Shown: in pieces, positions 35,667 to 44,717 of the stretch
How the letters are laid out: each line of letters opens with the position of its first letter
Position numbering within the stretch: position 1 is the first letter of the stretch
NCBI RefSeq assembly: GCF_014647115.1
Contig: NZ_BMOO01000002.1
Span: 487,992 to 551,991 of the forward strand
Length of the DNA stretch: 64,000 nt
From: Halarchaeum rubridurum
GTDB taxonomy: Archaea; Halobacteriota; Halobacteria; Halobacteriales; Halobacteriaceae
Direction: 5' to 3'
Position numbers and translations under genes: made by a program
The notes under the pieces: model-generated
The model's input: only the letters and a program-made list of their open reading frames with translations
Database searches by the model: none
Told to the model about the DNA's origin: nothing

Positions 35667-36758
35667 CTACGGCCGCTCCAGCGGGAACGGATACGCTTCG
35701 GGCGACTCGCCTTCTTCGCACAGCAACTCGTCGAGCTCCGCGCGGAGACGGGCTTCCTCCAACTCTCGGCCGATGAAGACGAGTCGCGTCTCGCGCTCGT
35801 CGCCGTCGTCCCACGCGCCGATGGGGCCGGCCTGCACCGCCCGGCCGGCCTGACTGACGCCGAGGACGTCCGCCGAGCCGGCGACGTGGCAGAACCCTTT
35901 CGCGCGAATCACGCCGGGGTCGGGGTCGTCGAGCCACGCGGCGAGGCGCTCCGGGTGAAACGGCCGTTCGCTCCGATAGACGAACGAGGAGACCCCGTGG
36001 TGTTCGGCGGCGCTCTCCCCGTCGTGTTCGTGGCCCTCGCCGGCGGCGTGGCGCTTCCACCCCTGCGAGCGCGACACCGCCGCGTAGTCGAAACGCCCGG
36101 TGTCGAGAACCCGTCCGGGGTCGATCTCCGAGTGCGTGGTGCGTACGACCTCGGCGCGCGGCTGGAGTTCGCGCACGACCGCCTCGATTCCGCCGAGGAC
36201 GTCGTCGGGCACCATGTCGGACTTGTTCAGCAGGAGGACGTCGCAGAACTCCACGGACTCGACGAGCACCTCGCTGAGGGGGCGCTCGTCGTCGGCGGCG
36301 TCCGCGCCAGCCGGGAGGCTCTCGCCCGCGTCGAACTCCTTCCAGAACCCGTAGCTGTCGAGTACCGTCACCATCGTGTCGAGTTCGAAGTACTCCGTCG
36401 GGTCGATGTCACCGTCCTCAGTTCCCTCCAGGAAGACCCGCGCGACGGGTACGGGTTCGCTGATGCCCGAGGACTCGACGAGGAGGTAGTCGAACTCGCG
36501 CTCTTCGGCGAGCCGTCGCGCCTCGCTGAGCAAGTCGTCCTGCAGACGACAGCAGATACAGCCGTTCGAGAGGTCGACGACGCCGCGCTCCTCGTCGCGG
36601 TCCGCGACGAGCTCGGCGTCGACGTTGACGTCGCCCATGTCGTTGACGATAACCGCCACCTCGTACCCCTGCTGGTTCGACAGGACGTGATTGACCAGCG
36701 TCGTCTTTCCCGCACCGAGAGTGCCGCTCACGACCGTCACCGGAATGGGGCTCGTCAT
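35667..36758 (-). CDS. CobW/COG0523 family GTPase (metallochaperone)
   Basis: This 363-residue GTPase has a P-loop GTLGAGKT (12-19), the family metal motif C67-I-C69-C70 in NGCICCR, the switch ESSGISEP, an NKSD guanine motif and a His-rich loop (HAAGEGHEHDGESAAEHHG) before the C-terminal CobW domain (SFVYRSERPFHPERL). Such proteins insert or allocate zinc, cobalt or similar metals. The ATG at 36758 matches the family start; an upstream ATG at 36800 adds 14 basic residues. The 9-bp repeat array at 36893-36946 lies 135-188 bases upstream and could control it. Confidence 0.92.
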   Translation of the reverse strand: MTSPIPVTVVSGTLGAGKTTLVNHVLSNQQGYEVAVIVNDMGDVNVDAELVADRDEERGVVDLSNGCICCRLQDDLLSEARRLAEEREFDYLLVESSGISEPVPVARVFLEGTEDGDIDPTEYFELDTMVTVLDSYGFWKEFDAGESLPAGADAADDERPLSEVLVESVEFCDVLLLNKSDMVPDDVLGGIEAVVRELQPRAEVVRTTHSEIDPGRVLDTGRFDYAAVSRSQGWKRHAAGEGHEHDGESAAEHHGVSSFVYRSERPFHPERLAAWLDDPDPGVIRAKGFCHVAGSADVLGVSQAGRAVQAGPIGAWDDGDERETRLVFIGRELEEARLRAELDELLCEEGESPEAYPFPLERP

Positions 36759-36892
36759 CACGCGCGTGTTTCGCCGCCGGCGCGCTAAAAGCTTCGCCAC
36801 GGTCGACCTCCGACGACAGACGAGCCGGGAGACCGGTCCACGGAACGCAGCGGCGGGGGAATGCGGGTCGCCGTAGTATGCCGAATCCGCTG

Positions 36893-36946
36893 GCTACCTT
36901 AGCTGACGTAGCTAACGCAGCTGACGTGGCTACCTTAGGTATCTAG
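36893..36946. repeat. Array B of degenerate 9-bp direct repeats
   Basis: Six in-phase 9-mers without gaps: gctacctta, gctgacgta, gctaacgca, gctgacgtg, gctacctta, ggtatctag. The first and fifth are identical and the second and fourth differ by one base. It lies between the CobW start (36758, minus) and the DUF336 stop. In one frame it could encode a 22-residue ORF from ATG 36878 to the TAG at 36944-36946, but the codons are rare ones. Confidence 0.6.
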
Positions 36947-37019
36947 CACAGCTTCGGGAGCTCTCGTCGACGAGGGCCCGTGGCGCGCCCGACCGAACGG
37001 GTTCGTTCACGACGCCCGT

Positions 37020-37439
37020 CTACGCGGTGTGCTCGTCGAACGCGTCGAGTGCGGCCTCGGCGACGGCCATGTCTTGGGAGACCTCGCCGCCGCTGACGCC
37101 AATCGTCCCGATGATGTCGCCGTCGCGCACGATGGGGTAGCCGCCGCCGAAGACGACGAGCCGGTTGTCGTCGGTCGTCTGGAGTCCCCAGAGGGATTCT
37201 CCGGGCGTCGAGGCCTCGGCGAGGTCGTGTGTCGGCATCTGGAGCGCCGCGGCGGTGTACGCCTTGTTCCGCGAGATGGAGACGCTCGCCAGCCACGCGT
37301 CGTCCATCCGGTGTTGGGCGACGAGGTTCCCCTCCGGGTTCGCGACCGCGATCACCATCTTCAGGTCCATCTCCGCGGCCGCCGCTTCGGCCTCCTCGAT
37401 CAGGTCCGTCGCCTCCGACAGCGTGATAGTCTCGCTCAT
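37020..37439 (-). CDS. DUF336/GlcG-HbpS family protein
   Basis: This 139-residue single-domain protein belongs to the GlcG/HbpS-like family (LSEATDLIEEAEAAAAEMDLKMVIAVANPEGNLVAQHRMDDAWLAS region, and a late GGYPIVRDGDIIGTIGVSGG). Members bind haem or cobalamin-like ligands or act in glycolate, diol and propanediol loci; catalytic roles are unclear. The ATG at 37439 (MSETITL) is used. It is transcribed alone, from a promoter overlapping an inverted repeat. Confidence 0.88.
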   Translation of the reverse strand: MSETITLSEATDLIEEAEAAAAEMDLKMVIAVANPEGNLVAQHRMDDAWLASVSISRNKAYTAAALQMPTHDLAEASTPGESLWGLQTTDDNRLVVFGGGYPIVRDGDIIGTIGVSGGEVSQDMAVAEAALDAFDEHTA

Positions 37440-37465
37440 ACCGTCCACAGATACTCGTGTCTGTC

Positions 37466-37487
37466 ACTTAATACTGTGTAACAGTAT
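37466..37487. promoter_or_regulatory. TATA and inverted repeat upstream of DUF336
   Basis: Minus-strand gtattaag (37466-37473), 27-34 bases before the start, is the likely TATA box. It overlaps an inverted repeat atactg-n5-cagtat at 37471-37487, a good place for a repressor. Confidence 0.5.
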
Positions 37488-38289
37488 ACCTCGATTTATC
37501 CTCCCCTTCTGCTCTCTCCCGCACTTGCCCGTTCTCACTTGATACCTCCCTCGACGGTCAGTCACCATCCGCGACCGTTCCTGATATGCACGTAACGGAC
37601 AATAACATCCTCTGACCGGTCGATGGTGACTCCGGGTCGGAGTACCCGACCAGCGGTATCCTTCCCGAATAGTCGGACACTCTATGTCGTCAGGATAGAA
37701 AAGAGTCGATAGACTGGTGGTTTGTTCAAGCTACCCGGAGATACGGACCTGCTCGTATCGTCGAATCTTGTTACAACTGCCCAAGACCCCCCGTCTCCCC
37801 CGCGTTCTCGATACGGCCGTCGTCGGCGGTTGATGCAACTCGTCCCCTCAGGTACTGTTCGACTCTCCGGAACCGCGGATACCGCGAACCCGCCACGGGC
37901 GATGCGACGCCCGGGCCTCCCCCTCCTCTCTCGTCGCCGCCGTTCAGAACGATAGAACGGCGAGTCATTTACGAGTATATGTGTGTAAAGGTCTATGCGT
38001 GGGACCGCACGGCGGTTCCACGGTGCGGTCTCACGTAGCATCGGCCACGCGAGCAGTACCGACGAGGTGTACTTTCCGTCCCACGATAGTGAACGACGGA
38101 TGTACCCTCCGGGCCATCGTCCCCGCGTTCTGTCTCGGCGTCCCTGTCTTGGTATAGTCCCTCGCACGTGCGAGCGTGAGTCGACTCGCCCGTGGTTGGC
38201 TGGTGGGGTCTCCCGGTATCTGTGGACGACGAGTAACCGGCGTGAAATGCAGAAGATTTACCATCGACCTCAGTAACTGGGTACATGCA
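37488..38289. promoter_or_regulatory. Long intergenic region with hairpin and palindrome upstream of enolase-family gene
   Basis: No gene is supported in these 800 bases. Notable: a hairpin gaccgcac/gtgcggtc (38003-38030, 12-base loop) starting about 25 bases after a TATA-like gtatatgt (37974-37981), so a small RNA or leader could start there. Also a perfect 14-bp palindrome ctcgcacgtgcgag at 38161-38174. A TATA-like agatttacc at 38252-38260 would serve the gene at 38290. Confidence 0.45.
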
Positions 38290-39528
38290 ATGGTCGATTA
38301 CACCCAGCTGAGCGACCCGAACGCGGAGTACACGATGCGGGACCTCTCCGCGGAGACGATGGGCGTGACGGACGAACGTGGCGGCGTCCGCGACGCGGAG
38401 ATCACGGACGTACAGACGACGATGGTGGACGGCAACTATCCGTGGATTCTCGTCCGCGTCTACACGGACGCGGGCGTCGTCGGTACCGGGGAGTCCTACT
38501 GGGGCGGCGGCGACGCCGAGATAATCGAGCGGATGGCGCCCTTCCTCGTCGGGGAGAACCCGCTCGACATCGACCGGCTCTACGAGCACCTCATCCAGAA
38601 GATGAGTGGCGAGGGCTCCATCTCCGGGAAGGTGGTCTCCGCCATCTCCGGGATCGAGATCGCGCTCCACGACGTCGCGGGCAAGCTCCTCGACGTGCCC
38701 GCCTATCAGCTCGTCGGCGGGAAGTACCGTGACGAGGTACGCGTCTACTGCGACCTCCACACGGAGAACGAAGCGGACCCCGAGGCGTGCGCGGCGGAGG
38801 CCGAGCGCGTCGTCGAGAACCTCGGCTACGACGCGATCAAGTTCGACCTCGACGTCCCGAGCGGTCACGAGAAGGACCGCGCGAACCGCCACCTGCGGAA
38901 TCCCGAGATCGACCACAAGGTCGAGATCGTCGAGGCGACGACCGAGGCCGTCGGTGACCGGGCGGACGTCGCCTTCGACTGCCACTGGTCGTTCACCGGT
39001 GGGAGCGCGAAGCGTCTCGCGCGCGAACTCGAGGAGTACGACGTCTGGTGGCTCGAAGACCCGGTCCCGCCGGAGAACCACGACGTCCAGCAGCAGGTCA
39101 CGGAGTCGACCTCGACGCCCATCGCAGTCGGCGAGAACGTCTATCGGAAGTTCGGCCAGCGGACGCTGCTCGAACCACAGGCGGTCGATATCGTCGCGCC
39201 CGACCTCCCGCGCGTCGGCGGGATGCGCGAGACTCGCAAGATAGCCGACATCGCCGACATGTACTACACGCCGGTGGCGATGCACAACGTCTCCTCGCCC
39301 ATCGGTACGATGGCGTCCGCGCAGGTCGCCGCCGCCATCCCGAACTCCCTCGCGCTCGAGTACCACTCCTACGAGCTCGGCTGGTGGGCGGACCTCGTCG
39401 AGGAGGACGACCTCATCCAGGAGGGCCGCATGCCGATTCCCGAGGAGCCCGGCCTCGGCCTCACGCTCGACCTCGACGTCGTCGAGGACCACATGGTCGC
39501 GGGCGAGACGCTGTTCGACGAGGAGTGA
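38290..39528 (+). CDS. Enolase-superfamily sugar-acid dehydratase (mandelate racemase family)
   Basis: This 412-residue protein belongs to the mandelate racemase/muconate-lactonising enzyme group of the enolase superfamily, with a capping domain and a barrel. Visible are KFDLDVP (base Lys), metal ligands Asp in DCHWSF, Glu in WLEDPVPPEN and Glu in VGENVYRK, and the late His in MHNVSSP. Such residues fit a sugar-acid dehydratase (gluconate, galactonate, arabinonate or xylonate). The downstream genes (GntP permease, FAH dehydratase, ALDH) support pentonate or aldonate breakdown. Which acid is used cannot be told from sequence. Confidence 0.85.
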   Translation: MVDYTQLSDPNAEYTMRDLSAETMGVTDERGGVRDAEITDVQTTMVDGNYPWILVRVYTDAGVVGTGESYWGGGDAEIIERMAPFLVGENPLDIDRLYEHLIQKMSGEGSISGKVVSAISGIEIALHDVAGKLLDVPAYQLVGGKYRDEVRVYCDLHTENEADPEACAAEAERVVENLGYDAIKFDLDVPSGHEKDRANRHLRNPEIDHKVEIVEATTEAVGDRADVAFDCHWSFTGGSAKRLARELEEYDVWWLEDPVPPENHDVQQQVTESTSTPIAVGENVYRKFGQRTLLEPQAVDIVAPDLPRVGGMRETRKIADIADMYYTPVAMHNVSSPIGTMASAQVAAAIPNSLALEYHSYELGWWADLVEEDDLIQEGRMPIPEEPGLGLTLDLDVVEDHMVAGETLFDEE

Positions 39529-39725
39529 AGCGACTCGTCGAGCACGCGACGTCTCGCGTCGCCTAGTTCGACGAAGCCTGAAAGGGTTCGTCGGGCAAGC
39601 GGAGCTCCACTCCGCCCAGTTCGACGAGGAGTGAAGCGACTCGTCGAGCACGCGACGTCTCGCGTCGCCTAGTTCGACGAGGAGTGAAGCGACTCGTCGA
39701 GCACGCGACGCCCCGCGTCGCACGG
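39513..39725. repeat. Tandem 53-bp repeats copied from the 3' end of the dehydratase gene
   Basis: A unit beginning gttcgacgaggagtgaagcg occurs at 39513-39566, 39619-39672 and 39672-39725. The first copy includes the last codons and stop of the gene, so the others are copies of a gene end. Each carries a short stem gcgacg/cgtcgc. The second and third are directly adjacent; a diverged spacer separates the first. Slippage or recombination is likely. Confidence 0.8.
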
Positions 39726-39847
39726 TTCGCCAAGTGACGTCTCGCTGGGCTACGGCGTGTTTCGTCGGTACGCGCGCCGAGAAATAGCGGAGGAACGGCC
39801 GGCGTGGTTTCGTGGTCGTGCTGCTGTGACCGACGTCGGTCGTGCGC

Positions 39848-40318
39848 TCACTCGGCGTCTTCGCGCGTTTGGACGGTCACGAACTCGTCGAACCCGAGCA
39901 GGACGCGTTGGACCCAGTCGCCGAAGATCGCTTTGCCGGTCGGCGAGCGGCGGCGACCGGTGACGAAGAGGTGGTCCGCGTCGTACTCGTCGGCGGCGGC
40001 GAGCGTCGCCGTCCCGTAGCCGCCGTCGATGACCTCGACGACGACGTCGTACGAGACGTCGGTGTCCCCGAGGGTCTGGGCGACGTAGTCCGCGAGGGCG
40101 TCTTCGGCGGCCTCGATGAAGGCGTCCTCGTCGTCGTACGTGACGCCTTCGACACCCCCGAGGGCTTCGAACTTCTCGACGCCCTCACCGACGTCTCGCT
40201 CCGTCGCGAAGGTCAGTATCGTGAGCGAGGCGTCGGCACCTCGGGCGTGCTCTTCGGCTTCCCGAAGGAGGTCTGCGTGCGCTGGCGTCTCCTCGACGAC
40301 GATGAGTCCTCGATCCAT
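39848..40318 (-). CDS. Universal stress protein (UspA family)
   Basis: This 156-residue protein has the UspA fold (MDRGLIVVEETPAH at the start, DADHLFVTGRRRSPTGKAIFGDWVQRVL near the end with the nucleotide-binding loop G-R-R-R-x3-G-K). The ATG at 40318 is preferred over a longer upstream start, which adds 23 residues of unlike sequence. It diverges from the GntP permease gene and lies beside it in many haloarchaeal loci, so it may modulate transport or stress response. Confidence 0.9.
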   Translation of the reverse strand: MDRGLIVVEETPAHADLLREAEEHARGADASLTILTFATERDVGEGVEKFEALGGVEGVTYDDEDAFIEAAEDALADYVAQTLGDTDVSYDVVVEVIDGGYGTATLAAADEYDADHLFVTGRRRSPTGKAIFGDWVQRVLLGFDEFVTVQTREDAE

Positions 40319-40431
40319 ACGACCGTCATATCCTTCATGTACAATAAATGTGTTCCCGTCGCGGCGTGGCGTGTGAACCGCCATCACATGATTTTTATAC
40401 TACTATCATTATTGTGGGTGACGTAGGAACT

Positions 40432-41829
40432 ATGCCAGCAGCACTCCCGGCACTCACGGCACTCGCCGTCGGTGTCATCGTCGTCGTACTGTTGCTCGTC
40501 GTCTTGGACCTCCCCGCGTTCGTCGGGCTGGTCATCTCGGCGTTCACCGTCGGGTTGGTGAACGCCGCCCTCGTCTCCGACATCGCCTTCGGGGCCATCC
40601 CGGGTGACGTCGCGACGGCGTTCGGCAACAACATGGCAGGTATCGGTATCCCCATCCTGATGGCCGCGATCATCGGGAAGTCCATGACGGAGTCCGGCGC
40701 GGCGAACCGGGTCGTCCGGTCGTTCCAGTCCGTGGTCTCCGACGACAACGCCGACTTCGCGCTCTGGGGAAGCAGCACGGTCCTCGCCATCCCCGTGTTC
40801 TTCGACAACGTCTTCTACCTCATGGCCCCCCTCGCGCGCTCGATGCGTGCCCGCATCGGGGACAACTACGCCCTCTACATCGCCGTCGTCGGCGGTGGTG
40901 GGACGGCCGCGCACGCGTTCATCCCCCCGACTCCCGGGCCGCTCGCCGTCGCACAGGAGCTCAGCACGGGACAGTCGCTGCTCGGTATGACGATCGTCCT
41001 CGGACTCGCCACCGCGATTCCCGCCGCCCTCATCGCCGGCGTCGCCTACGGTCGGTTCATCAACGCTCGCGTGGACATCCCCCTCCGGGAGTCCATGGGC
41101 ACCACCGCCGAAGACCTCGAAAGCCAGGCCGAGAAACCGATAGAGAGCCTCCCCGGCCTCTTCGAATCACTGCTACCGATAATCGTCGCCGTCGCGTTCA
41201 TCGCCGCCGGTACCGCCGTCGACACGTTCGCCGGTAGCTACCCCGCACTCGAAGCCCTCGACCCGCTCACGAACTTCGTCGGTGACGCGAACTTCGCCCT
41301 CACCGTCGCCGCGATGATCGCCGCCATCACCTACCTCCGCCTGGACGACTTCCCCCGTCAGGTCTGGCAGGACGAACTGACCGAGGCACTCCAGAACGGT
41401 GGCAACATCGCCGCTATCACCGCAGCCGGTGGCGCGTTCGGCGCGATGCTCGCGGCCTCCGGTATCGGGATGGTCATCGCCAACGCCCTCAGCGGCATCG
41501 GCATCGGCCTGCTCATCACCGCGTGGCTCATCGCCGCAATCGTCCGCATCGCACAGGGGTCCGCGACCGTCGCCATGATTACCACCGGTGGCATCATGGC
41601 TCCTCTCGTCCCCGAACTCGCCGTGCACCCGGCCTATCTCGTCATGGCGATTGGCGCGGGCGGCATCACGACTTCCTGGTACAACGACTCCGGCTTCTGG
41701 ATCGTCAAGGAGATCGGCGGACTGACGCAGGCTGAGACGCTCAAGACGTGGACCGCCGTCACCGCGATTCTCTCCGTGGCGGCGCTCGCCATCGTCCTCG
41801 TCTACTCGACGCTCTTCCCCCTCGCCTGA
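40432..41829 (+). CDS. GntP-family sugar-acid permease
   Basis: This 465-residue membrane protein has about twelve hydrophobic segments and matches the gluconate:H+ symporter (GntP) family, with GGGGTAAHAFIPPTPGP, KSMTESGAANR and the C-terminal AIVRIAQGSATVAMITTGG region, all conserved family landmarks. It would import gluconate-like sugar acids, giving substrate for the two dehydratases. A TATA-like tttttatac lies about 33-41 bases upstream. The stress-protein gene diverges from it. Confidence 0.92.
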   Translation: MPAALPALTALAVGVIVVVLLLVVLDLPAFVGLVISAFTVGLVNAALVSDIAFGAIPGDVATAFGNNMAGIGIPILMAAIIGKSMTESGAANRVVRSFQSVVSDDNADFALWGSSTVLAIPVFFDNVFYLMAPLARSMRARIGDNYALYIAVVGGGGTAAHAFIPPTPGPLAVAQELSTGQSLLGMTIVLGLATAIPAALIAGVAYGRFINARVDIPLRESMGTTAEDLESQAEKPIESLPGLFESLLPIIVAVAFIAAGTAVDTFAGSYPALEALDPLTNFVGDANFALTVAAMIAAITYLRLDDFPRQVWQDELTEALQNGGNIAAITAAGGAFGAMLAASGIGMVIANALSGIGIGLLITAWLIAAIVRIAQGSATVAMITTGGIMAPLVPELAVHPAYLVMAIGAGGITTSWYNDSGFWIVKEIGGLTQAETLKTWTAVTAILSVAALAIVLVYSTLFPLA

Positions 41830-42258
41830 CCCGCGACGTCGCCGCCCCGACGCCGCATCGCTCTTCTCTTTCGTCCCGGCTCCGCTCTCCGGTCACGCTT
41901 CTACCCTGACTCGACGTGCGCGTCCCGCGCAGCCCTTCGCCCGGCGGCCGTTCGATCAGACGGGACTCGACGGGCGTCCGCTCCCATCGGATTTATCCAT
42001 ATATTCTTGTAAATAGCGGAGACGAATTCCGGATACTGCCGTCTCCCGTTCACCTGTCTCGAAACGACGCCGCCGCCGTCGAACGGCGGGGGGAGACGCG
42101 TGATGGGCCGATTCATCCGGTCGAACACCTCGAAGTCCCTCTCAACTCCGTTTTGTCTGTCCGACACTGTGTTCATCTGTGGGAAACGGAGCTCGTGGTA
42201 CCGCGACACATGCCGGGACCGAAAGACCCCTTTGTCGTGACTCCGAACGAGGACACGT
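41830..42258. other. Intergenic region between GntP and ALDH genes, no gene seen
   Basis: This 429-bp region contains no supported gene. It holds a TATA-less GC-rich stretch with short inverted patches around 42065-42095 (ccgtcgaacggcgg) and several pyrimidine-rich stretches that may terminate the permease transcript. No strong operator palindrome was seen. Confidence 0.35.
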
Positions 42259-43707
42259 ATGGCAGACACGCACCAGAATTACGTCGGCGGAGAGTGGGTG
42301 ACGGCGAGCACGGGCGAGACCGTGGACGTCGTCAACCCCGCGAACCCGACGGAGGTCGTCACCACCTATCAGGAGTCGAGCGCCGCCGACGCGGCGGACG
42401 CCGTCGACGCCGCCGCGGATGCCGCCGACGCGTGGGGTGACACGCCCGCGCCACAGCGCGGCGACGTCCTGCGCGAGGTGGGCGACATCCTCGCCGACCG
42501 CAAGGAGGAGCTGACCGAACTCCTCACCGACGAGGAGGGGAAGACGCACGCCGAAGCCGGTGGCGAGGTCCAGCGCGCCATCGACATCTTCCACTACTAC
42601 GCCGGGAAGACCCGCGACATGGGCGGCGACGTCAAATCGCCGAGCGGCTCGAACACGAACCTCTACACGGTCGACGAGCCCGTCGGTGTCGTCTCGCTCA
42701 TCACGCCGTGGAACTACCCGATTGCGATTCCCGCCTGGAAGATGGCGCCCGCGCTCGCCGCCGGGAACGCGGTCGTTCTCAAGCCCGCGTCCGTCGCGCC
42801 CGGTCCCGCACACGCCATCGTCGAGGCACTCGACGAGGCCGGCATCACGGACGGCGCGGTCAACCTCGTCACCGGCCCCGGGAGCGAAGTCGGGACCGAG
42901 TTCGCCACCAACGACCGCGTCGACGCGGTCTCGTTCACCGGTAGCAGCCAGGTCGGGAACATGGTGTACGACCAGGCGACGGACGACCAGAAGCGCGTGC
43001 AGATGGAGATGGGCGGGAAGAACCCGACCCTCGTCATGGACTCCGCGGACGTCGAGGACGCCGCGGACATCGTCGCCGGCGGCGCGTTCGGTGTCACCGG
43101 CCAGGCCTGTACGGCGACGTCGCGCGCAATCGTCCACGAGGACGTCTACGACGAGTTCGTCGACGCCATCGTCGAGCGCGCCGCGGACATCGATATCGGC
43201 CCCGGCGACGAGTACGAGATGGGACCGCAGGTGACCGAGTCCGAACTCGAAGGCACGCTCGAATACATCGACATCGCGGCGGACGAGGGCGCAGCGCTCG
43301 CCGCCGGTGGCGAGCGACCCGAGGGTGGCCGCTTCGAGGACGGCTTCTACGTCGAACCGACCGTCTTCACCGACGTCGAGCGCGACATGCGGATCGCCCA
43401 GGAGGAAGTCTTCGGCCCGGTGCTCGCCGTCATCCCCGTCGCCGACTACGAGGAGGCCCTCGACGTCTGCAACGACGTCGAGTACGGCCTCGCGGCCAGC
43501 ATCGTCTCCAACGACCACTCCGAGATCAACCGCTTCAAGCGCGACGTCGAAGCCGGCGTCGTGAAGATCAACGAGGCGACGACCGGCCTCGAGCTCCACG
43601 TGCCCTTCGGCGGCTTCAAGAACTCCTCCAGCGAGACGTGGCGCGAACAGGGTGACGCCGGTCTCGACTTCTACACGATCTCGAAGACCGTCTACGAGAA
43701 CTACTGA
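42259..43707 (+). CDS. Aldehyde dehydrogenase, probable 2-oxoglutarate semialdehyde dehydrogenase
   Basis: This 482-residue ALDH has the FTGSSQVGN cofactor loop, the catalytic Glu in MEMGGKNP, the nucleophilic Cys in VTGQACTATSR and EEVFGPVLAVIPV. In archaeal pentose pathways such a dehydrogenase oxidises 2-oxoglutarate semialdehyde to 2-oxoglutarate, the last step after the 2-keto-3-deoxypentonate dehydratase. It lies in the same cluster as that dehydratase (45906). Substrate assignment rests on context. Confidence 0.88.
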   Translation: MADTHQNYVGGEWVTASTGETVDVVNPANPTEVVTTYQESSAADAADAVDAAADAADAWGDTPAPQRGDVLREVGDILADRKEELTELLTDEEGKTHAEAGGEVQRAIDIFHYYAGKTRDMGGDVKSPSGSNTNLYTVDEPVGVVSLITPWNYPIAIPAWKMAPALAAGNAVVLKPASVAPGPAHAIVEALDEAGITDGAVNLVTGPGSEVGTEFATNDRVDAVSFTGSSQVGNMVYDQATDDQKRVQMEMGGKNPTLVMDSADVEDAADIVAGGAFGVTGQACTATSRAIVHEDVYDEFVDAIVERAADIDIGPGDEYEMGPQVTESELEGTLEYIDIAADEGAALAAGGERPEGGRFEDGFYVEPTVFTDVERDMRIAQEEVFGPVLAVIPVADYEEALDVCNDVEYGLAASIVSNDHSEINRFKRDVEAGVVKINEATTGLELHVPFGGFKNSSSETWREQGDAGLDFYTISKTVYENY

Positions 43708-43845
43708 AGCGTCCCCGGGCCGCCGTCGGCCCCGACTCCACCCCCTGCACCTCCCCTTCTCGCGTTCGTCCTCACTCGACCGGGCAGTCGTCTCCGCTGC
43801 CGACGAAACGGGTTGGCGGCGTCGCCGCCACTCCGGTGTCCCGCC

Positions 43846-44619
43846 TCAGAACGCGCTGTCCGCGAACCCGCCGTCGACGGTGATGACCTCGCCGGTCACG
43901 TACGACGACGCGTCGCTGGCGAGGTACACCGCCGCGCCGACGATCTCGTCGCGCTCGGCGACGCGGCCGAGTATCGCCCGCTCGTCGATACGCTCGCGCT
44001 TCTCGGTACCCTCGGCGTACGTCTCGGCGTTCTGCGGCGTGATGACGAACCCGGGCGCGATGGCGTTGACGCGGACGTCGGGAGCGAGTTCCTTCGCGGC
44101 CGCGCGCGTGAACGCCTCGACGCCGCCCTTCGCCGCCGCGTACGCGGGGAGGTTCGCCATCGAGAGCCGCGCGGCCAGCGACGAGATGTTGACGATGCTC
44201 CCGCCCTCGTCGAGCGCGGGCGCGAACGCCTGCGTGACGCGGCGGACGCCGTCGAGCGCGACGTCCGTCACGAAGTCCCACTCGTCGTCGTCGATGCCGA
44301 CTACGGTCTCGCGCGAGATCGCGCCCTGCGAGGCGACGACGATGTCGATGCCGCCGAACGCCTCGACCGCGGCGTCCCGGACCTCGGCCAGCGACGCCGG
44401 GTCGGTGACGTCGCACGTCACCCGCGTCGTCTCGGCACCGCGCGCTTCGAGTGCGTCGCTCGTCTCCGCGACCTTCTCCTCGCTGCGACTCGTCGCGACG
44501 ACGTCCGCGCCCTCGCTCGCGAACCCGAGCGCGATCGCCTGTCCGATGCCGCTCGTTCCACCCACGACGACCGCGCGTTTGTCGGCGACACTGACCGGTG
44601 TGTGTTCGTACTCAGCCAC
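43846..44619 (-). CDS. Short-chain dehydrogenase/reductase
   Basis: This 257-residue SDR has the Rossmann motif GGTSGIGQAIA, ASQGA, the catalytic Ser-Tyr-Lys set (ISSLAARLSMANLPAYAAAK) and a late ITVDGGFADSAF. The GTG at 44619 (VAEYEHTP) is used as start, since the ATG at 44661 would add 14 Arg/Ser-rich residues. Sugar or sugar-acid dehydrogenation (arabinose or xylose type) or ketoacid reduction is plausible. It diverges from the zinc dehydrogenase gene, with promoters in the short gap. Confidence 0.85.
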   Translation of the reverse strand: MAEYEHTPVSVADKRAVVVGGTSGIGQAIALGFASEGADVVATSRSEEKVAETSDALEARGAETTRVTCDVTDPASLAEVRDAAVEAFGGIDIVVASQGAISRETVVGIDDDEWDFVTDVALDGVRRVTQAFAPALDEGGSIVNISSLAARLSMANLPAYAAAKGGVEAFTRAAAKELAPDVRVNAIAPGFVITPQNAETYAEGTEKRERIDERAILGRVAERDEIVGAAVYLASDASSYVTGEVITVDGGFADSAF

Positions 44620-44717
44620 AGGTGTGCTGCGGAAACGCGACGTATCACGATTGCGGAACACGCGGATATTGACGCCGACCCCATAGAACTATGATTGATG
44701 ACGGACGACGCGTAGGT

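Noticed and set aside
36878..36946. 22-residue ORF reading through array B
   Set aside because: The frame exists because the repeats are a multiple of three; codons tta, gta and gct are rare in this genome, so a DNA site is preferred.
37682..38167. 161-residue minus-strand ORF in the long gap
   Set aside because: Arg-rich, no family motif, typical of open frames in GC-rich DNA.
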